NCBI RefSeq assembly: GCF_022538185.1
Contig: NZ_JAKYXC010000006.1
Location: 186,001-250,000, forward strand
Length of the DNA: 64,000 bases
DNA from: Microbacterium sp. CFH 31415
GTDB lineage: Bacteria; Actinomycetota; Actinomycetes; Actinomycetales; Microbacteriaceae
Direction of reading: 5' to 3'
The notes beneath the pieces were generated by a model. It was not told the DNA's origin and ran no database searches. It was given only the letters and a program-made list of their open reading frames with translations. The position numbers and the translations under genes were made by a program. Shown here piece after piece: positions 7,599 through 18,228 of this stretch (positions are counted from its first letter, which is position 1; every line of letters begins with the position of its first letter).

Positions 7599-9599
7599 AT
7601 GACGACGCTGCACCAGACCGACCGCCCGAAGACCGGCGCGGCGCGACTGCCCGTGCTCCCCCACGACCTCGAGCAGATCTGGACCCCCTCGATCGTGCGC
7701 CTGCAGCCCGGCGGCGGTCGCGTGCTGGTCATGGAGACGCGGCCCGACTCCGGCCCGAATGCCTATGTCGGCCGTCTCACGCTGCATGACCCGGCGGCGG
7801 ATGGCGCGGCTCCCGCGGTCGTCGACCACGGCCCGGGCATCCGTCTTCCGGCATTCGCGCCTGACGGCCGAACGCTCGCGTGGGTCGCCACGCGGGACGG
7901 TCGCAGTGTGATCCGTGAAGCTTCGATCCCTGCTTCGGGCGGCTCGCCCGACAGCGTGCGCGACATCGCCGAGCTCGCCGATGCGGTCGAGGAGCTGGCC
8001 TGGGCGCCGTCGGGCTCGCAGCTCGCCGTCGTGGCGCGCGTGCCCGTCGACCGTGCGTGGTTCGAGGCATCGGAAGACCGCAGGCCGCCGCTGCGCCTCA
8101 CGACCCTCCGGTTCTCGGCCGACGGCGTGGGCTGGACGGTGAACAACCGCCGGCAGATCTTCATCGTGGATGCCGTCGCCCGCGAAGTGCGGCTCGTGAG
8201 CGACGGGACCGCCGATGACCACGACGTCGCGTGGACGGCGGCCGGCGGGAGCATCCTGTTCACCTCGCAGCGACAGCCCGACTGGGACCTGACCGAGGCG
8301 AACGCCCTCCACCGGCTCGATCTCGCCACGGGTTCGATCGACACCGTCACCGACGCGACGCGCGAGATCGTGCGCCCGGTCCCGTCGCCCGACGGCACAC
8401 GGGCGGCGGTGGTCGCCGTCGACATCGCGCGGTACCCCAGCACTGCGTTCCCCGCGCTCGTCGACCTGACGACCGGCGCCGTCGACGATCTTCGAGACGT
8501 GCTCGACCGTGACGTCCTGCCGGGCTCGATCGCGTGGGTGTCGCCCGATGCGTTCGTGGCACTCGTGGGCTCGGAAGGCCGGGTCGAAGCCGTCGAGATC
8601 TCCTGCGCGCCGGGCGCCCGCCCGTCGGTGCGCGCGCTGCTGACCGGACCACGACAGATCACCTCGTTCGACGTCCAAGGCGACCGCTGGGTCGCCGTCG
8701 AGTCCGCCCCGGCGAGCCCGCCCCGGGTGATCACCGGCACCGGTTTCGACGCGGCCGAGACGCTGCTGCACGATCCGAATGCGGATTACCGCTCGACCCA
8801 CCGACTCGGCGATGCCGAGCATGTGCCGGTGGACGTCGAGGGCACGACGATCGACTCCTGGATCGCCACTCCCGTAGGGGAGGGGCCGCACCCGATGATC
8901 CTGTGGCTGCAGGGCGGCGGAACGCAGTACGGGTACCAGTGGTCGCACGAAGTGCAGACCCTCGTGAGTGCGGGATACGCCGTCGCGTGGCTCAACCCCC
9001 GCGGATCCGCCGGGTACGGCACCGCGTGGATGAAGGTCAATGCGGCTCCGGGGGCCGCCGAGCCCGGCGAGGGCTGGGGCAACCGCGACGTCGCCGACAT
9101 CGTCGCCGTCGTCGAGCACCTTCGCGCGACGCACGGCGTCGACCCGGCACGCATCGGGGTCATGGGCGGGTCGTACGGCGGGATGATGACGGCCTTCCTG
9201 CTCGCCAAGACCGACCTGTTCGCCGCGGGCTGGGCAGAGCGCGGGGTGTACAACCTCTACAGCGACGCCGCCACGAAGGACGAGGCGCCATGGTTCTTCG
9301 AGAGCTACCTCGGCGTCTCGCACCTGGATGACGCGGCGCCGTACTGGGACGCCTCTCCTCTGAAGTACGTCGCCGGGATCACCTCGCCGCTCGCGATCGT
9401 GCACTCCGAGAACGACCGGCGCTGCGCGATCCAGCAGGCGGAGGAGCTGTTCTTCGCGCTGCGGCGGCTCGGCCGGCCCGTCGAGTTCGTGCGGTTCCCG
9501 GGCGAGGGGCACTCGCTCACGCGGGAGGGCACCCCCGTTCACCGGCGGCAGCGCGGCGAGCTGCTCCTGGAGTGGTTCGGCGGCACGTTGTCGGGGTGA
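7599..9599 (+). CDS. S9 family prolyl-oligopeptidase-like serine peptidase
   Basis: This 666-residue protein has an N-terminal beta-propeller (roughly residues 20-400) and a C-terminal alpha/beta-hydrolase domain. The catalytic triad can be placed: S525 in GGSYGGMMT, D606 in SENDRRC and H638 in GEGHSL. The family cleaves short peptides, often after proline, or removes acylated N-terminal residues. No signal peptide is seen, so it likely acts in the cytoplasm on imported peptides. An AGAGGAAAG ribosome-binding site precedes the ATG at 7599. It is the last gene of the first transcription unit, 26 nt after the oxidoreductase. Confidence 0.93.
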   Translation: MTTLHQTDRPKTGAARLPVLPHDLEQIWTPSIVRLQPGGGRVLVMETRPDSGPNAYVGRLTLHDPAADGAAPAVVDHGPGIRLPAFAPDGRTLAWVATRDGRSVIREASIPASGGSPDSVRDIAELADAVEELAWAPSGSQLAVVARVPVDRAWFEASEDRRPPLRLTTLRFSADGVGWTVNNRRQIFIVDAVAREVRLVSDGTADDHDVAWTAAGGSILFTSQRQPDWDLTEANALHRLDLATGSIDTVTDATREIVRPVPSPDGTRAAVVAVDIARYPSTAFPALVDLTTGAVDDLRDVLDRDVLPGSIAWVSPDAFVALVGSEGRVEAVEISCAPGARPSVRALLTGPRQITSFDVQGDRWVAVESAPASPPRVITGTGFDAAETLLHDPNADYRSTHRLGDAEHVPVDVEGTTIDSWIATPVGEGPHPMILWLQGGGTQYGYQWSHEVQTLVSAGYAVAWLNPRGSAGYGTAWMKVNAAPGAAEPGEGWGNRDVADIVAVVEHLRATHGVDPARIGVMGGSYGGMMTAFLLAKTDLFAAGWAERGVYNLYSDAATKDEAPWFFESYLGVSHLDDAAPYWDASPLKYVAGITSPLAIVHSENDRRCAIQQAEELFFALRRLGRPVEFVRFPGEGHSLTREGTPVHRRQRGELLLEWFGGTLSG

Positions 9600-9643
9600 G
9601 ATGCCTGTGGACGCCGCACGAGCGGCGTGACGGGCGCGACCGT

Positions 9644-9662
9644 ATAGTTCTTCCAGCGCTGG
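9644..9662. promoter_or_regulatory. Upstream region of the Lrp/AsnC gene: AGTTCT half-site and CCAGCGCTGG palindrome
   Basis: ATAGTTCT at 9644-9651 matches the half-site of the inverted repeat found before the aminotransferase (10342-10359). It is followed at 9653-9662 by the perfect 10-bp palindrome CCAGCGCTGG. TATAGT (9643-9648) could also serve as a -10 box, although no good -35 lies at the right distance. A role as an autoregulatory site of the adjacent Lrp/AsnC protein is inference. Confidence 0.35.
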
Positions 9663-9701
9663 CCGATCCAGCGGATATCTTCTCACCAGACAGGAAACGG
9701 C

Positions 9702-10307
9702 ATGGCAGCATCCGAAAACGAGGGGCACTCGCACGAGGCGCGCTCGCAGCGTTCGCCCATGTCCAACATGACGCGAGAGGTCGAGAAGCCCCGCCCCGTC
9801 GTCGAACTCGACGACATCGACCGCAAGCTGCTGTTCCTGCTCGCCGACGACCCGCGTGTCTCGCAGCGCCAGCTCGCGCGCGAGGTGGGGATGTCGCCGC
9901 CGGCTGTCGGGGAACGCATCGCCCGCCTCGAGAGGCAGCGGGTGATCCGCGGTTACACGACGATCGTCGACTGGTCGGCGCTGGGCTATCCGGGGCTCGT
10001 CTACATCCCGATGACCCTCGCGACCGACGCCGTCCTGTCCGACATCCTCACCGAACTGCGCGGCATCGCCGAGCTCACCGAACTGGTCGTCGTGACCGGC
10101 AGCTACGACATGATCGCCCGCTTCCGGATCCGCGACCACGCCCACCTCCAGGCGCTCCTGCTCGACCGCATCTGGCCCATCCGAGGCCTGCAGCGGATCG
10201 AGACGTTCCTCGGGCTGGGGGAGATCGTGCGCGAACGAGGGGTGCGAGAGCTCATGGAAGGCTCCGTCACCCTCGATGCGGCGCCGTTCGCCGACGACGA
10301 CGAGTGA
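9702..10307 (+). CDS. Lrp/AsnC family transcriptional regulator
   Basis: This is a 201-residue regulator. An unusually long N-terminal tail (about 32 residues rich in S, E and H) precedes the family start VELDDIDRKLL. The helix-turn-helix (VSQRQLAREVGMSPPAVGER) lies near residues 49-68, and the RAM/AsnC ligand domain with its VVVTGSYDM strand fills the C-terminal half. Such proteins form octamers or dimers that sense amino acids. AGGAAA 5 nt before the ATG supports this start, though an internal ATG is possible. It sits between a peptide import/degradation operon and an aminotransferase gene, so it probably responds to an amino acid made from the peptides. Confidence 0.9.
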   Translation: MAASENEGHSHEARSQRSPMSNMTREVEKPRPVVELDDIDRKLLFLLADDPRVSQRQLAREVGMSPPAVGERIARLERQRVIRGYTTIVDWSALGYPGLVYIPMTLATDAVLSDILTELRGIAELTELVVVTGSYDMIARFRIRDHAHLQALLLDRIWPIRGLQRIETFLGLGEIVRERGVRELMEGSVTLDAAPFADDDE

Positions 10308-10341
10308 ACGCCGTATTCGTCCTCTGACATGACAAACGAAT

Positions 10342-10359
10342 AGTTCTTGCTAGAGAACT
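10342..10359. promoter_or_regulatory. Inverted repeat AGTTCT-N6-AGAACT, candidate operator
   Basis: A perfect 6-bp inverted repeat (AGTTCT at 10342-10347, AGAACT at 10354-10359) lies in the 151-nt gap between the Lrp/AsnC gene and the aminotransferase. TANNNT-type sequence TAGACT at 10383-10388 is a possible -10 box downstream. Position and symmetry suggest a dimeric regulator site, and the preceding Lrp/AsnC protein is the obvious candidate. Confidence 0.5.
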
Positions 10360-10458
10360 CCTTTCAAGACGCGCTTACTGGGTAGACTCCTGCTTACAGT
10401 CAGCTCGGCGATGGTACGGGCATCGACCGCCCGGACGCCCGCCGCCGAAAGGACTCCA

Positions 10459-11661
10459 TTGCCCCACGCCACGATGACCGCGATGCGGCTGCCCCACTCG
10501 GGCATCCGTGAGATCGTCGATCTAGCGCTCGGCGCGACGACGCCCATCATCCGGCTCGAGATCGGCGAGCCCGATTTCTCGACCCCCGCGCACGTCACCG
10601 AGGCGGCCTTCGACGCCGCGCGGGTGCGGGTCTCGTACGTGCAGACGGCCGGGGTGCCGGCGCTGCGCGAGGCCGTCGGCGCCCGGCTCCACAACGCGTA
10701 TGGCGTCGCGGCGCCTCTCGAGCGCGTCCTCATCACCCACGGGGCGGTGCAGGCGATCGATGCCATCCTGTCCGCCGTCGTCGGAGCGGGCGACGAGGTC
10801 CTGGTGCCCGATCCGGCCTGGCCCAACTACGAGATGCAGGCCACGCTCATCGGTGCGACCGCCGTGCACTACTCGCTCCGGCCCGAAGACGCGTTCCAGC
10901 CCGATCTCGACGAGATCCGCCGCCTCATCACGCCCCGCACCCGCGTCATCGTCCTCAACTCCCCGAACAACCCCACGGGGACGGTCATGGCTCCCGAACT
11001 CGTAGCCGGCATCGTCGCTCTCGCCGTCGAGAACGACCTGCTCGTCGTGAGCGACGAGGTCTACGACGAGATCGTGTTCGACGGCTCGCATGTCAACGCG
11101 GCGGCGCTCGCACCCGATCACGTGGCGTCCGTCTTCAGCTTCTCGAAGACCTACGCGATGACGGGGTGGCGCGTGGGCTACGCACTCGTGCCGGACTGGC
11201 TGGCCGACACGGTGACCCGGATCCTCGAACTCGAATCCTCGTGCGTCTCGAGCGTGACGCAGGCCGCGGCGCTCGCTGCGGTCACCGGCCCGCAGGAGGT
11301 CGTGGCACACATGCGCGACGCCTACCGTTCGCGCCGCGATGTCGCTGTCGGGATCCTCACCGGCGCGGGCGTCGACCTCGTGCGACCGGAGGGCGCGTTC
11401 TACCTGATGCTTCCGCTCCCGGCGGGCACCGACTCACGGCTGGCGGCGCTCGATCTGGTCTCGGCGGGCGTCTCGTTCGCCCCGGGGTCCGCGTTCGGAC
11501 GGACCACCCCCCACCACCTGCGTGTGTCGCTCGCGACATCCGAGGAAGGCATCCGCGAGGGGCTGTCGCGCTTCCTCGCCTGGCGCGATGCCGGCGGCCT
11601 CGCCTCGGCGCCGTCCGCCGCACGAGACGCTGCGTCGCACGGTGTGGAGGCGGTGCGGTGA
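10459..11661 (+). CDS. Pyridoxal-phosphate-dependent class I/II aminotransferase
   Basis: This is a fold-type I aminotransferase (400 residues from this start) resembling aspartate/aromatic aminotransferases. IRLEIGEPDFSTP is the substrate-binding N-terminal motif, NSPNNPTG the conserved Asn-Pro motif, VVSDEVYDEIVFDG holds the PLP-nitrogen Asp, and the Schiff-base lysine is K230 in SFSKTYAMTGWR. TTG at 10459 is chosen because GAAAGGA (10447-10453) lies 5 nt before it; ATG at 10474 is the alternative. The frame stays open upstream to 10411 without a ribosome-binding site. It probably deaminates amino acids from the imported peptides. Its stop overlaps the next GTG. Confidence 0.9.
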   Translation: MPHATMTAMRLPHSGIREIVDLALGATTPIIRLEIGEPDFSTPAHVTEAAFDAARVRVSYVQTAGVPALREAVGARLHNAYGVAAPLERVLITHGAVQAIDAILSAVVGAGDEVLVPDPAWPNYEMQATLIGATAVHYSLRPEDAFQPDLDEIRRLITPRTRVIVLNSPNNPTGTVMAPELVAGIVALAVENDLLVVSDEVYDEIVFDGSHVNAAALAPDHVASVFSFSKTYAMTGWRVGYALVPDWLADTVTRILELESSCVSSVTQAAALAAVTGPQEVVAHMRDAYRSRRDVAVGILTGAGVDLVRPEGAFYLMLPLPAGTDSRLAALDLVSAGVSFAPGSAFGRTTPHHLRVSLATSEEGIREGLSRFLAWRDAGGLASAPSAARDAASHGVEAVR

Positions 11662-12662
11662 CGGTGCGGTTCAGCCTCCGGGTCAACAACGACCTCGACC
11701 TCGCGGCGCTCACCGGTCTCGCCACTGCCGCCGAAGAGGCCGGCATCGACCAGCTCTGGGTGTCGAACGACCTCATGATGCGATCGGCGCCAGCCCTGCT
11801 GGGCGCTCTGTTCCAGAAGACCACGCGCCTGCAGCTGGGCATCGGAATCATGAATCCGTACTCGGTGCACCCCGCCGAGCTCGCGATGGTCGCCTCTACT
11901 CTTCAGGAGATGTCGGGCGGACGATTCCTCCTCGGTCTCGGTGCCGGATCCGCCGAGTTCCTGACCTGGGTCGGCATCCCGCAGGAGAAGCCGCTGACCG
12001 ATACCCGGGCCGCGCTGCGCGCCATCCGGGCCCTCGTCGAAGGCGCCCGCCCCGCCGACGTCGACGGCGCCGGGTCGGGGTGGAACCGCGATGCGTACCT
12101 GCGCCTGCCCGCCACGAAGGTGCCGATCTACATCGGAGCGATGAGCCCGAAGATGCTCGCCTTCGCCGGCGCCGAGGCCGACGGCGTGCTCGCCCTGCTG
12201 TTCCCGCCGGAGCACTACACGACCGCGTCCGAGCTCGTCGCCGCCGGAGCGGAGCAGGCCGGACGCCGCCTCTCCGATCTCGACATGCCTGCCTGCGTGT
12301 GGCTCGCCCTCGATGAGGATCGCGAGAAGGCCGACCGTGCCCTCGCGCTGAAGCTCGCCTATTACGGAGCCGCGTTCTCGCCGTACCTGCTGTCGAGGGC
12401 CGGGCTCGTGCAGGAGGACTTCGCCCCCGCACTTGAAGCGCTCCGCGAGGGAGACGAGGACGCGGCCGTGCGCGCGATCACCCCGAAGATGCTCTCGCTC
12501 GGCATCTCGGGGGATCCCGATGCCGTCATCCAGCGGTGCCGCGAACTCCAGCGCCGCGGCGCCACCCATCTGTCGTTCGGCCCGCCGCTCGGGCCGGATC
12601 CCGTCGCCGCGATCGAGCTGCTCGGCCGGCGAGTACTTCCGGAATTGAGGAGAACAGCATGA
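11658..12662 (+). CDS. Luciferase-like (LLM class) flavin- or F420-dependent oxidoreductase
   Basis: This 334-residue member of the same superfamily as the gene at 6547 is only distantly similar to it. It resembles methylenetetrahydromethanopterin-reductase-type enzymes more: LGIGIMNPYSVHPAELAM, MSGGRFLLGLGAGSAEF, KVPIYIGAMSPKMLAFAG and a C-terminal RGATHLSFGPPLG segment. The start is GTG at 11658, overlapping the aminotransferase stop, and the stop overlaps the ATG of the DUF885 gene. Tight coupling with an aminotransferase and a peptidase suggests a shared pathway; the substrate is unknown. Confidence 0.88.
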   Translation: MTVRFSLRVNNDLDLAALTGLATAAEEAGIDQLWVSNDLMMRSAPALLGALFQKTTRLQLGIGIMNPYSVHPAELAMVASTLQEMSGGRFLLGLGAGSAEFLTWVGIPQEKPLTDTRAALRAIRALVEGARPADVDGAGSGWNRDAYLRLPATKVPIYIGAMSPKMLAFAGAEADGVLALLFPPEHYTTASELVAAGAEQAGRRLSDLDMPACVWLALDEDREKADRALALKLAYYGAAFSPYLLSRAGLVQEDFAPALEALREGDEDAAVRAITPKMLSLGISGDPDAVIQRCRELQRRGATHLSFGPPLGPDPVAAIELLGRRVLPELRRTA

Positions 12663-14305
12663 CCACCCAGAACCTGATCGCCCTGTCGGAAGACATCGAG
12701 CGCTGGGCTCAGGATGCCGCGTTCCGCTCGTCCGACGACATCCCACGGCTGCGCCGCTCGCCCGGATGGCTTCCGCAGTTCACCCCGCAGTCGGTCGCGC
12801 AGCGGCGTGAGCAGCTCGCGGCGTTCCGCGCGCGCCTGGCCGAGGCATCCGTCCCCGACGACGACGTCGCCGCGGCCGTCGACGCTCGCCTGCTGGGCTC
12901 GGTGCTCGACCGGGTCGAATGGGACCTCGATGTGCTTCGCAACTGGGAGCGCGACGCGGTCTTCCTCGTCGGGCAGATCATCGGCCCGTGGTTCGACCTG
13001 CTGCTTCCCCGGCCGCCCTTCTCGGCCGCGGTCGAGAGCGGACTGATCGCGATCGCGCGGTCGATCCCCGAGCGCGTCGCGCTCGCCCGCCAGAACCTGG
13101 AGCGCGCCGGTGTGGGCGATCTCGCCCGCGCGGCCGCGGTCGAGCTGGAAGCGATCGACGAGCGGTTCGCCGCCTCGGTCGAGGGCCTCGGCGGGGTCGT
13201 GAGCGACGACACGCTGACCCAGCTGCGGGCTCTCGCTCCGGCAGCGGGTGGGGCGCTCGCAGGTTTCGCCGCATGGCTGTCGGAGTCCGCGGCCGCCTTC
13301 GCGCCGTCGACCCCGGTCGGCCGCGATCGGTTCGTGTGGTTCCTGCGTCATGTCGCGCTCATCGCCGAGGAGCCCGAGGACCTGGTGCGTGCGGCGCTGC
13401 AGGACTACCGTCGCGCGGTCCTCGCCGAGATGGTGACGCGCAACCGGTATCGCGACGTCGAACCGGCGCCGATCGCCGAGAGCATCGAGGCTCAGGTCGC
13501 ACGCCAGATCGAGCAGGAGGCCGAGGTGCGGGCGTTCTCCGAGTCGGAGGGCCTGCTGAGCCAGCCCGACACGCTCCAGCGGTACCACGTGGCGCCTATG
13601 CCGGCGTATCTCGAGCCGTTGCGCTTCCTCGGTGTGAGCGACGACCTGACCGACCAGGATCGCCTGGACGTCGACGGGGTGTCGTACATGCCTCACCCCG
13701 AGCCCGAGCTGCCGTACTTCTACGCGGCCAACGCGCGGGATCCGCGTCTGGGGATCATCCACGAGGGCGCCCACTACAAGCAGCTCGCGCTGTCGTGGGC
13801 GAACCCCGACCCGATCCGCCGCCGTTACATCGACTCGGTCGCCAACGAGGGAATCGCGTTCTACAACGAGGAGCTCATGCTCCTCGCCGGGCTCTTCGAC
13901 GACGCTCCGCACTCGCAGGAGGTCGTGCACAACTTCAATCGTCTGCGCAGCCTGCGGGTGGTCGTCGACGTGAGCCTCGCGACCGGGGCGTTCACGCTCG
14001 AAGAGGCGATCGACTTCTTCGTGCGACTGGTGCCCATGGATGTCGAGACCGCTCGCGAGGAGTGCGCGATGTACCTGGCCACCCCGGGACTGGCGATGTC
14101 GTACCACGTGGGCAAGCAGCAGCTGCTGCGCCTGGTGACCGACGCCGCGGTGTCGCAGGGAGCCGCCTTCTCGCTCCGCGCCCTCCACGATCGCGTGTGG
14201 CAGAACGGCAACGTGCCGTTCTCGCTGCAGCGCTGGGAGATCCTCGGCGACCGCTCCGACCTCGACGCGATCGACGCGTACACGGGGTCGCTGCCCACCG
14301 CCTGA
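12659..14305 (+). CDS. DUF885 family protein, predicted zinc metallopeptidase
   Basis: This 548-residue, mostly helical cytoplasmic protein has no signal peptide. The zinc signature is visible as H368-E369-x-x-H372 in IIHEGAHYKQLALSW, and a downstream NEGIAFYNEELML helix supplies the likely third ligand. DUF885 proteins are thought to be M32/gluzincin-like peptidases, but few have been studied. ATG at 12659 overlaps the oxidoreductase stop; AGGAG about 8 nt upstream supports it. A second family member, with the longer HHEGLPGHH motif, lies at 27678-29351. Confidence 0.85.
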   Translation: MTTQNLIALSEDIERWAQDAAFRSSDDIPRLRRSPGWLPQFTPQSVAQRREQLAAFRARLAEASVPDDDVAAAVDARLLGSVLDRVEWDLDVLRNWERDAVFLVGQIIGPWFDLLLPRPPFSAAVESGLIAIARSIPERVALARQNLERAGVGDLARAAAVELEAIDERFAASVEGLGGVVSDDTLTQLRALAPAAGGALAGFAAWLSESAAAFAPSTPVGRDRFVWFLRHVALIAEEPEDLVRAALQDYRRAVLAEMVTRNRYRDVEPAPIAESIEAQVARQIEQEAEVRAFSESEGLLSQPDTLQRYHVAPMPAYLEPLRFLGVSDDLTDQDRLDVDGVSYMPHPEPELPYFYAANARDPRLGIIHEGAHYKQLALSWANPDPIRRRYIDSVANEGIAFYNEELMLLAGLFDDAPHSQEVVHNFNRLRSLRVVVDVSLATGAFTLEEAIDFFVRLVPMDVETAREECAMYLATPGLAMSYHVGKQQLLRLVTDAAVSQGAAFSLRALHDRVWQNGNVPFSLQRWEILGDRSDLDAIDAYTGSLPTA

Positions 14306-14355
14306 CGCTGCTCGACGCCTCCGTCGGCGCGCCGTTCGCTTGCTGTCGTCACGGC

Positions 14356-14397
14356 TACCTGTGAAAACCAATTGACAGGTAAAAATGTGGTTAGACT
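14356..14397 (+). promoter_or_regulatory. Promoter with 7-bp inverted repeat overlapping the -35 box
   Basis: TACCTGT (14356-14362) and ACAGGTA (14375-14381) form a perfect 7-bp inverted repeat with a 12-nt spacer. TTGACA (14372-14377), a consensus -35 box, lies inside the right arm. TAGACT at 14392-14397 is a possible -10, but the 14-nt spacing is short. The locally A/T-rich stretch stands out from its surroundings. This is the only clear promoter-like region before the long operon starting at 14554, and a repressor bound to the repeat would block the -35 box. Confidence 0.55.
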
Positions 14398-14553
14398 TGG
14401 CAAAGCGAAACCTTGCGCAGTGTTGAGCAGGCGTTTTGGCGAATCTGTAACGTGAGTGACTTTTCACCGAAATCCGCACACGGAACAGTTGCAGCATGCC
14501 CGCCGGCGGCCCGCCCGGGGGGTGAACCGATCGGCTTCACGAGAGGAAGCACC

Positions 14554-16338
14554 ATGCACCATCGATCACGGCTGGGGATGCTCGGCGCCGCCGTCGCGCT
14601 CTCGGCACTCGTCCTGACGGCGTGCTCCGGCACGCAGGGAGGCGGCGACGACGAGGGAGGTGACGCCGCCACCGGCGGCACCCTCAAGCTCGCCGGCAAC
14701 TCGGACGTCCTCTACCTCGACCCGGCTGCCTCGTACTCGGCTCCGGACTACCAGATCCACCGCGCGCTGACCCGCACCCTGTTCGCACAGGTGCCCGGCG
14801 AGGGTGGCACGGACGGCTCGCAGATCGTCCCCGACCTCGCACTCGAGATCCCCACCGCCGAGAACGGCGGCATCTCCGAGGACGGCACCGTCTACACGGT
14901 CGACCTGCAGGAGGGTGTCGAGTTCGACGCTCCCGACGGTGCACGCGAGATCGTCGCCGAAGACGTCGTGCTCGCCGGGAAGCGCATCTGCAACCCGGTG
15001 TCCCCGTCGAACGCGCTGTCGTACTTCACCGACACCATCGTCGGTCTCGCCGAATACTGCGAGGGCTTCTCGACCGTCGAGCCGACCGTGGAGGCCATCC
15101 GCGAGTACGTCGAGGGCAACGACATCGAGGGCATCCAGGCCACGGGTGACCACACTGTGCAGTTCACCATCACGCAGCCGGCCGCCGACTTCATCGACAT
15201 CATGGCGCTCGGCGTGTTCCTCGCACCGCAGCCCGTGGAGTACCTGGAGTACCTGCCGGACTCGCCCGAGCTCCGCCAGAACATCATCTCGAGCGGTCCC
15301 TACCGCATCGCGGAGTACGTGCCCGACGAGAGCTTCACGCTCGAGCGCAACCCCGTGTGGAAGGCCGACCTCGACCCGGTGCGCGAGGCCAACGTCGACG
15401 CGATCGAGATCGCGATGGGTCAGGATGCCGCAGCTGTGCAGCAGCAGCTCGAGGCCGGAACGGTCGACATGCAGTGGGCCGACACGGTCACCCCGACCGC
15501 CTCGGTCCCCGCGCTCATGGCAGCGAACGACGAGCGTCTCGTGATCGGTGGTGACGGAGCCATCCGTCCCTACGTCGTGATCAACACGCTGAGCCCGAAC
15601 GCCGGTGGAGCCTTCGGCGACACCACGGTGCGCCAGGCGCTCAACTTCGCGATCGACCGCGCCGCGGTGCAGCAGATCCTCGGCGGACCCGGCCTGGCCG
15701 AGGTCGCGACGCAGATCCTGCCTCCCGAGGTCCTGGGCACCGAGCAGGCAAACGTGCTCGACGTCCCTGAGAACGGCGACGCCGAGCGTGCGCAGGAGCT
15801 GCTCTCCGAGGCAGGCTTCGGCGACAGCGTCCCCGTCCGCCTGCTCTACCGCGAGACCGAGCCCTACGCGTCGATCGCAGCGGCCATGCAGCAGGACCTC
15901 GAAGCCGCCGGCTTCCAGGTCGAGATGAAGGTCACCACGCAGAACGCGTTCTACAGCGAGTTCCTGCTCAACCAGGACATCACCGAAGCGGGCGAGTGGG
16001 ACATCGCGATCGCGGCATGGAGCGCCGACTACTTCGGCGGTCGTCCGTACCTCGTGCCCATGCTCGATGGCCGCGGCTACGCCGCCGGTTCCCCGAACTT
16101 CGGTGGCTGGAACAGCGACGAGTTCAACTCGCTGGTCGACGAGGCGCTCGCCGCCGAGTCGCCCGAAGAGGCGAACGAGCTCTGGATCGCCGCGGACGCC
16201 GTGGCGACCGAGGATGCTGCCTGGGTGCCGATCACGTTCGCTCGCACGCCCGTCTTCCACTCCGACCGCGTCGGGGGCTTCGAGTACCTCTCGTGGACGA
16301 AGAACGGCGACGTGACGAACGTCTGGATCGAGGACTGA
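14554..16338 (+). CDS. ABC transporter substrate-binding lipoprotein, SBP_bac_5 family
   Basis: This 594-residue oligopeptide-type solute receptor is anchored as a lipoprotein. The signal peptide ends in a lipobox with LTAC (C24), followed by a Gly/Asp/Glu-rich linker. Family landmarks include VLYLDPAASYSAPDYQ, ISSGPYRIAEYVPDESF and VRQALNFAIDRAAVQQI. GAGAGGAAG about 5 nt before the ATG at 14554 sets the start; the frame is open further upstream but has no signal peptide there. A leader of about 150 nt separates the promoter-like region from the gene. It opens the second importer operon. Confidence 0.94.
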   Translation: MHHRSRLGMLGAAVALSALVLTACSGTQGGGDDEGGDAATGGTLKLAGNSDVLYLDPAASYSAPDYQIHRALTRTLFAQVPGEGGTDGSQIVPDLALEIPTAENGGISEDGTVYTVDLQEGVEFDAPDGAREIVAEDVVLAGKRICNPVSPSNALSYFTDTIVGLAEYCEGFSTVEPTVEAIREYVEGNDIEGIQATGDHTVQFTITQPAADFIDIMALGVFLAPQPVEYLEYLPDSPELRQNIISSGPYRIAEYVPDESFTLERNPVWKADLDPVREANVDAIEIAMGQDAAAVQQQLEAGTVDMQWADTVTPTASVPALMAANDERLVIGGDGAIRPYVVINTLSPNAGGAFGDTTVRQALNFAIDRAAVQQILGGPGLAEVATQILPPEVLGTEQANVLDVPENGDAERAQELLSEAGFGDSVPVRLLYRETEPYASIAAAMQQDLEAAGFQVEMKVTTQNAFYSEFLLNQDITEAGEWDIAIAAWSADYFGGRPYLVPMLDGRGYAAGSPNFGGWNSDEFNSLVDEALAAESPEEANELWIAADAVATEDAAWVPITFARTPVFHSDRVGGFEYLSWTKNGDVTNVWIED

Positions 16339-16380
16339 CCCGCTCGCGGTCAGTCTGAATGAGGGAGAGGGAGGTGCCAC

Positions 16381-18224
<1,844 letters not shown>

Positions 18225-18228
<4 letters not shown>

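Noticed and set aside
7347..10145. Very long open frame on the minus strand (over 900 codons) opposite the S9 peptidase and regulator genes
   Set aside because: Its translation is rich in Arg, Asp, His and Gly without any domain. It lies antisense to genes with clear catalytic motifs, and such frames are common in high-G+C DNA.
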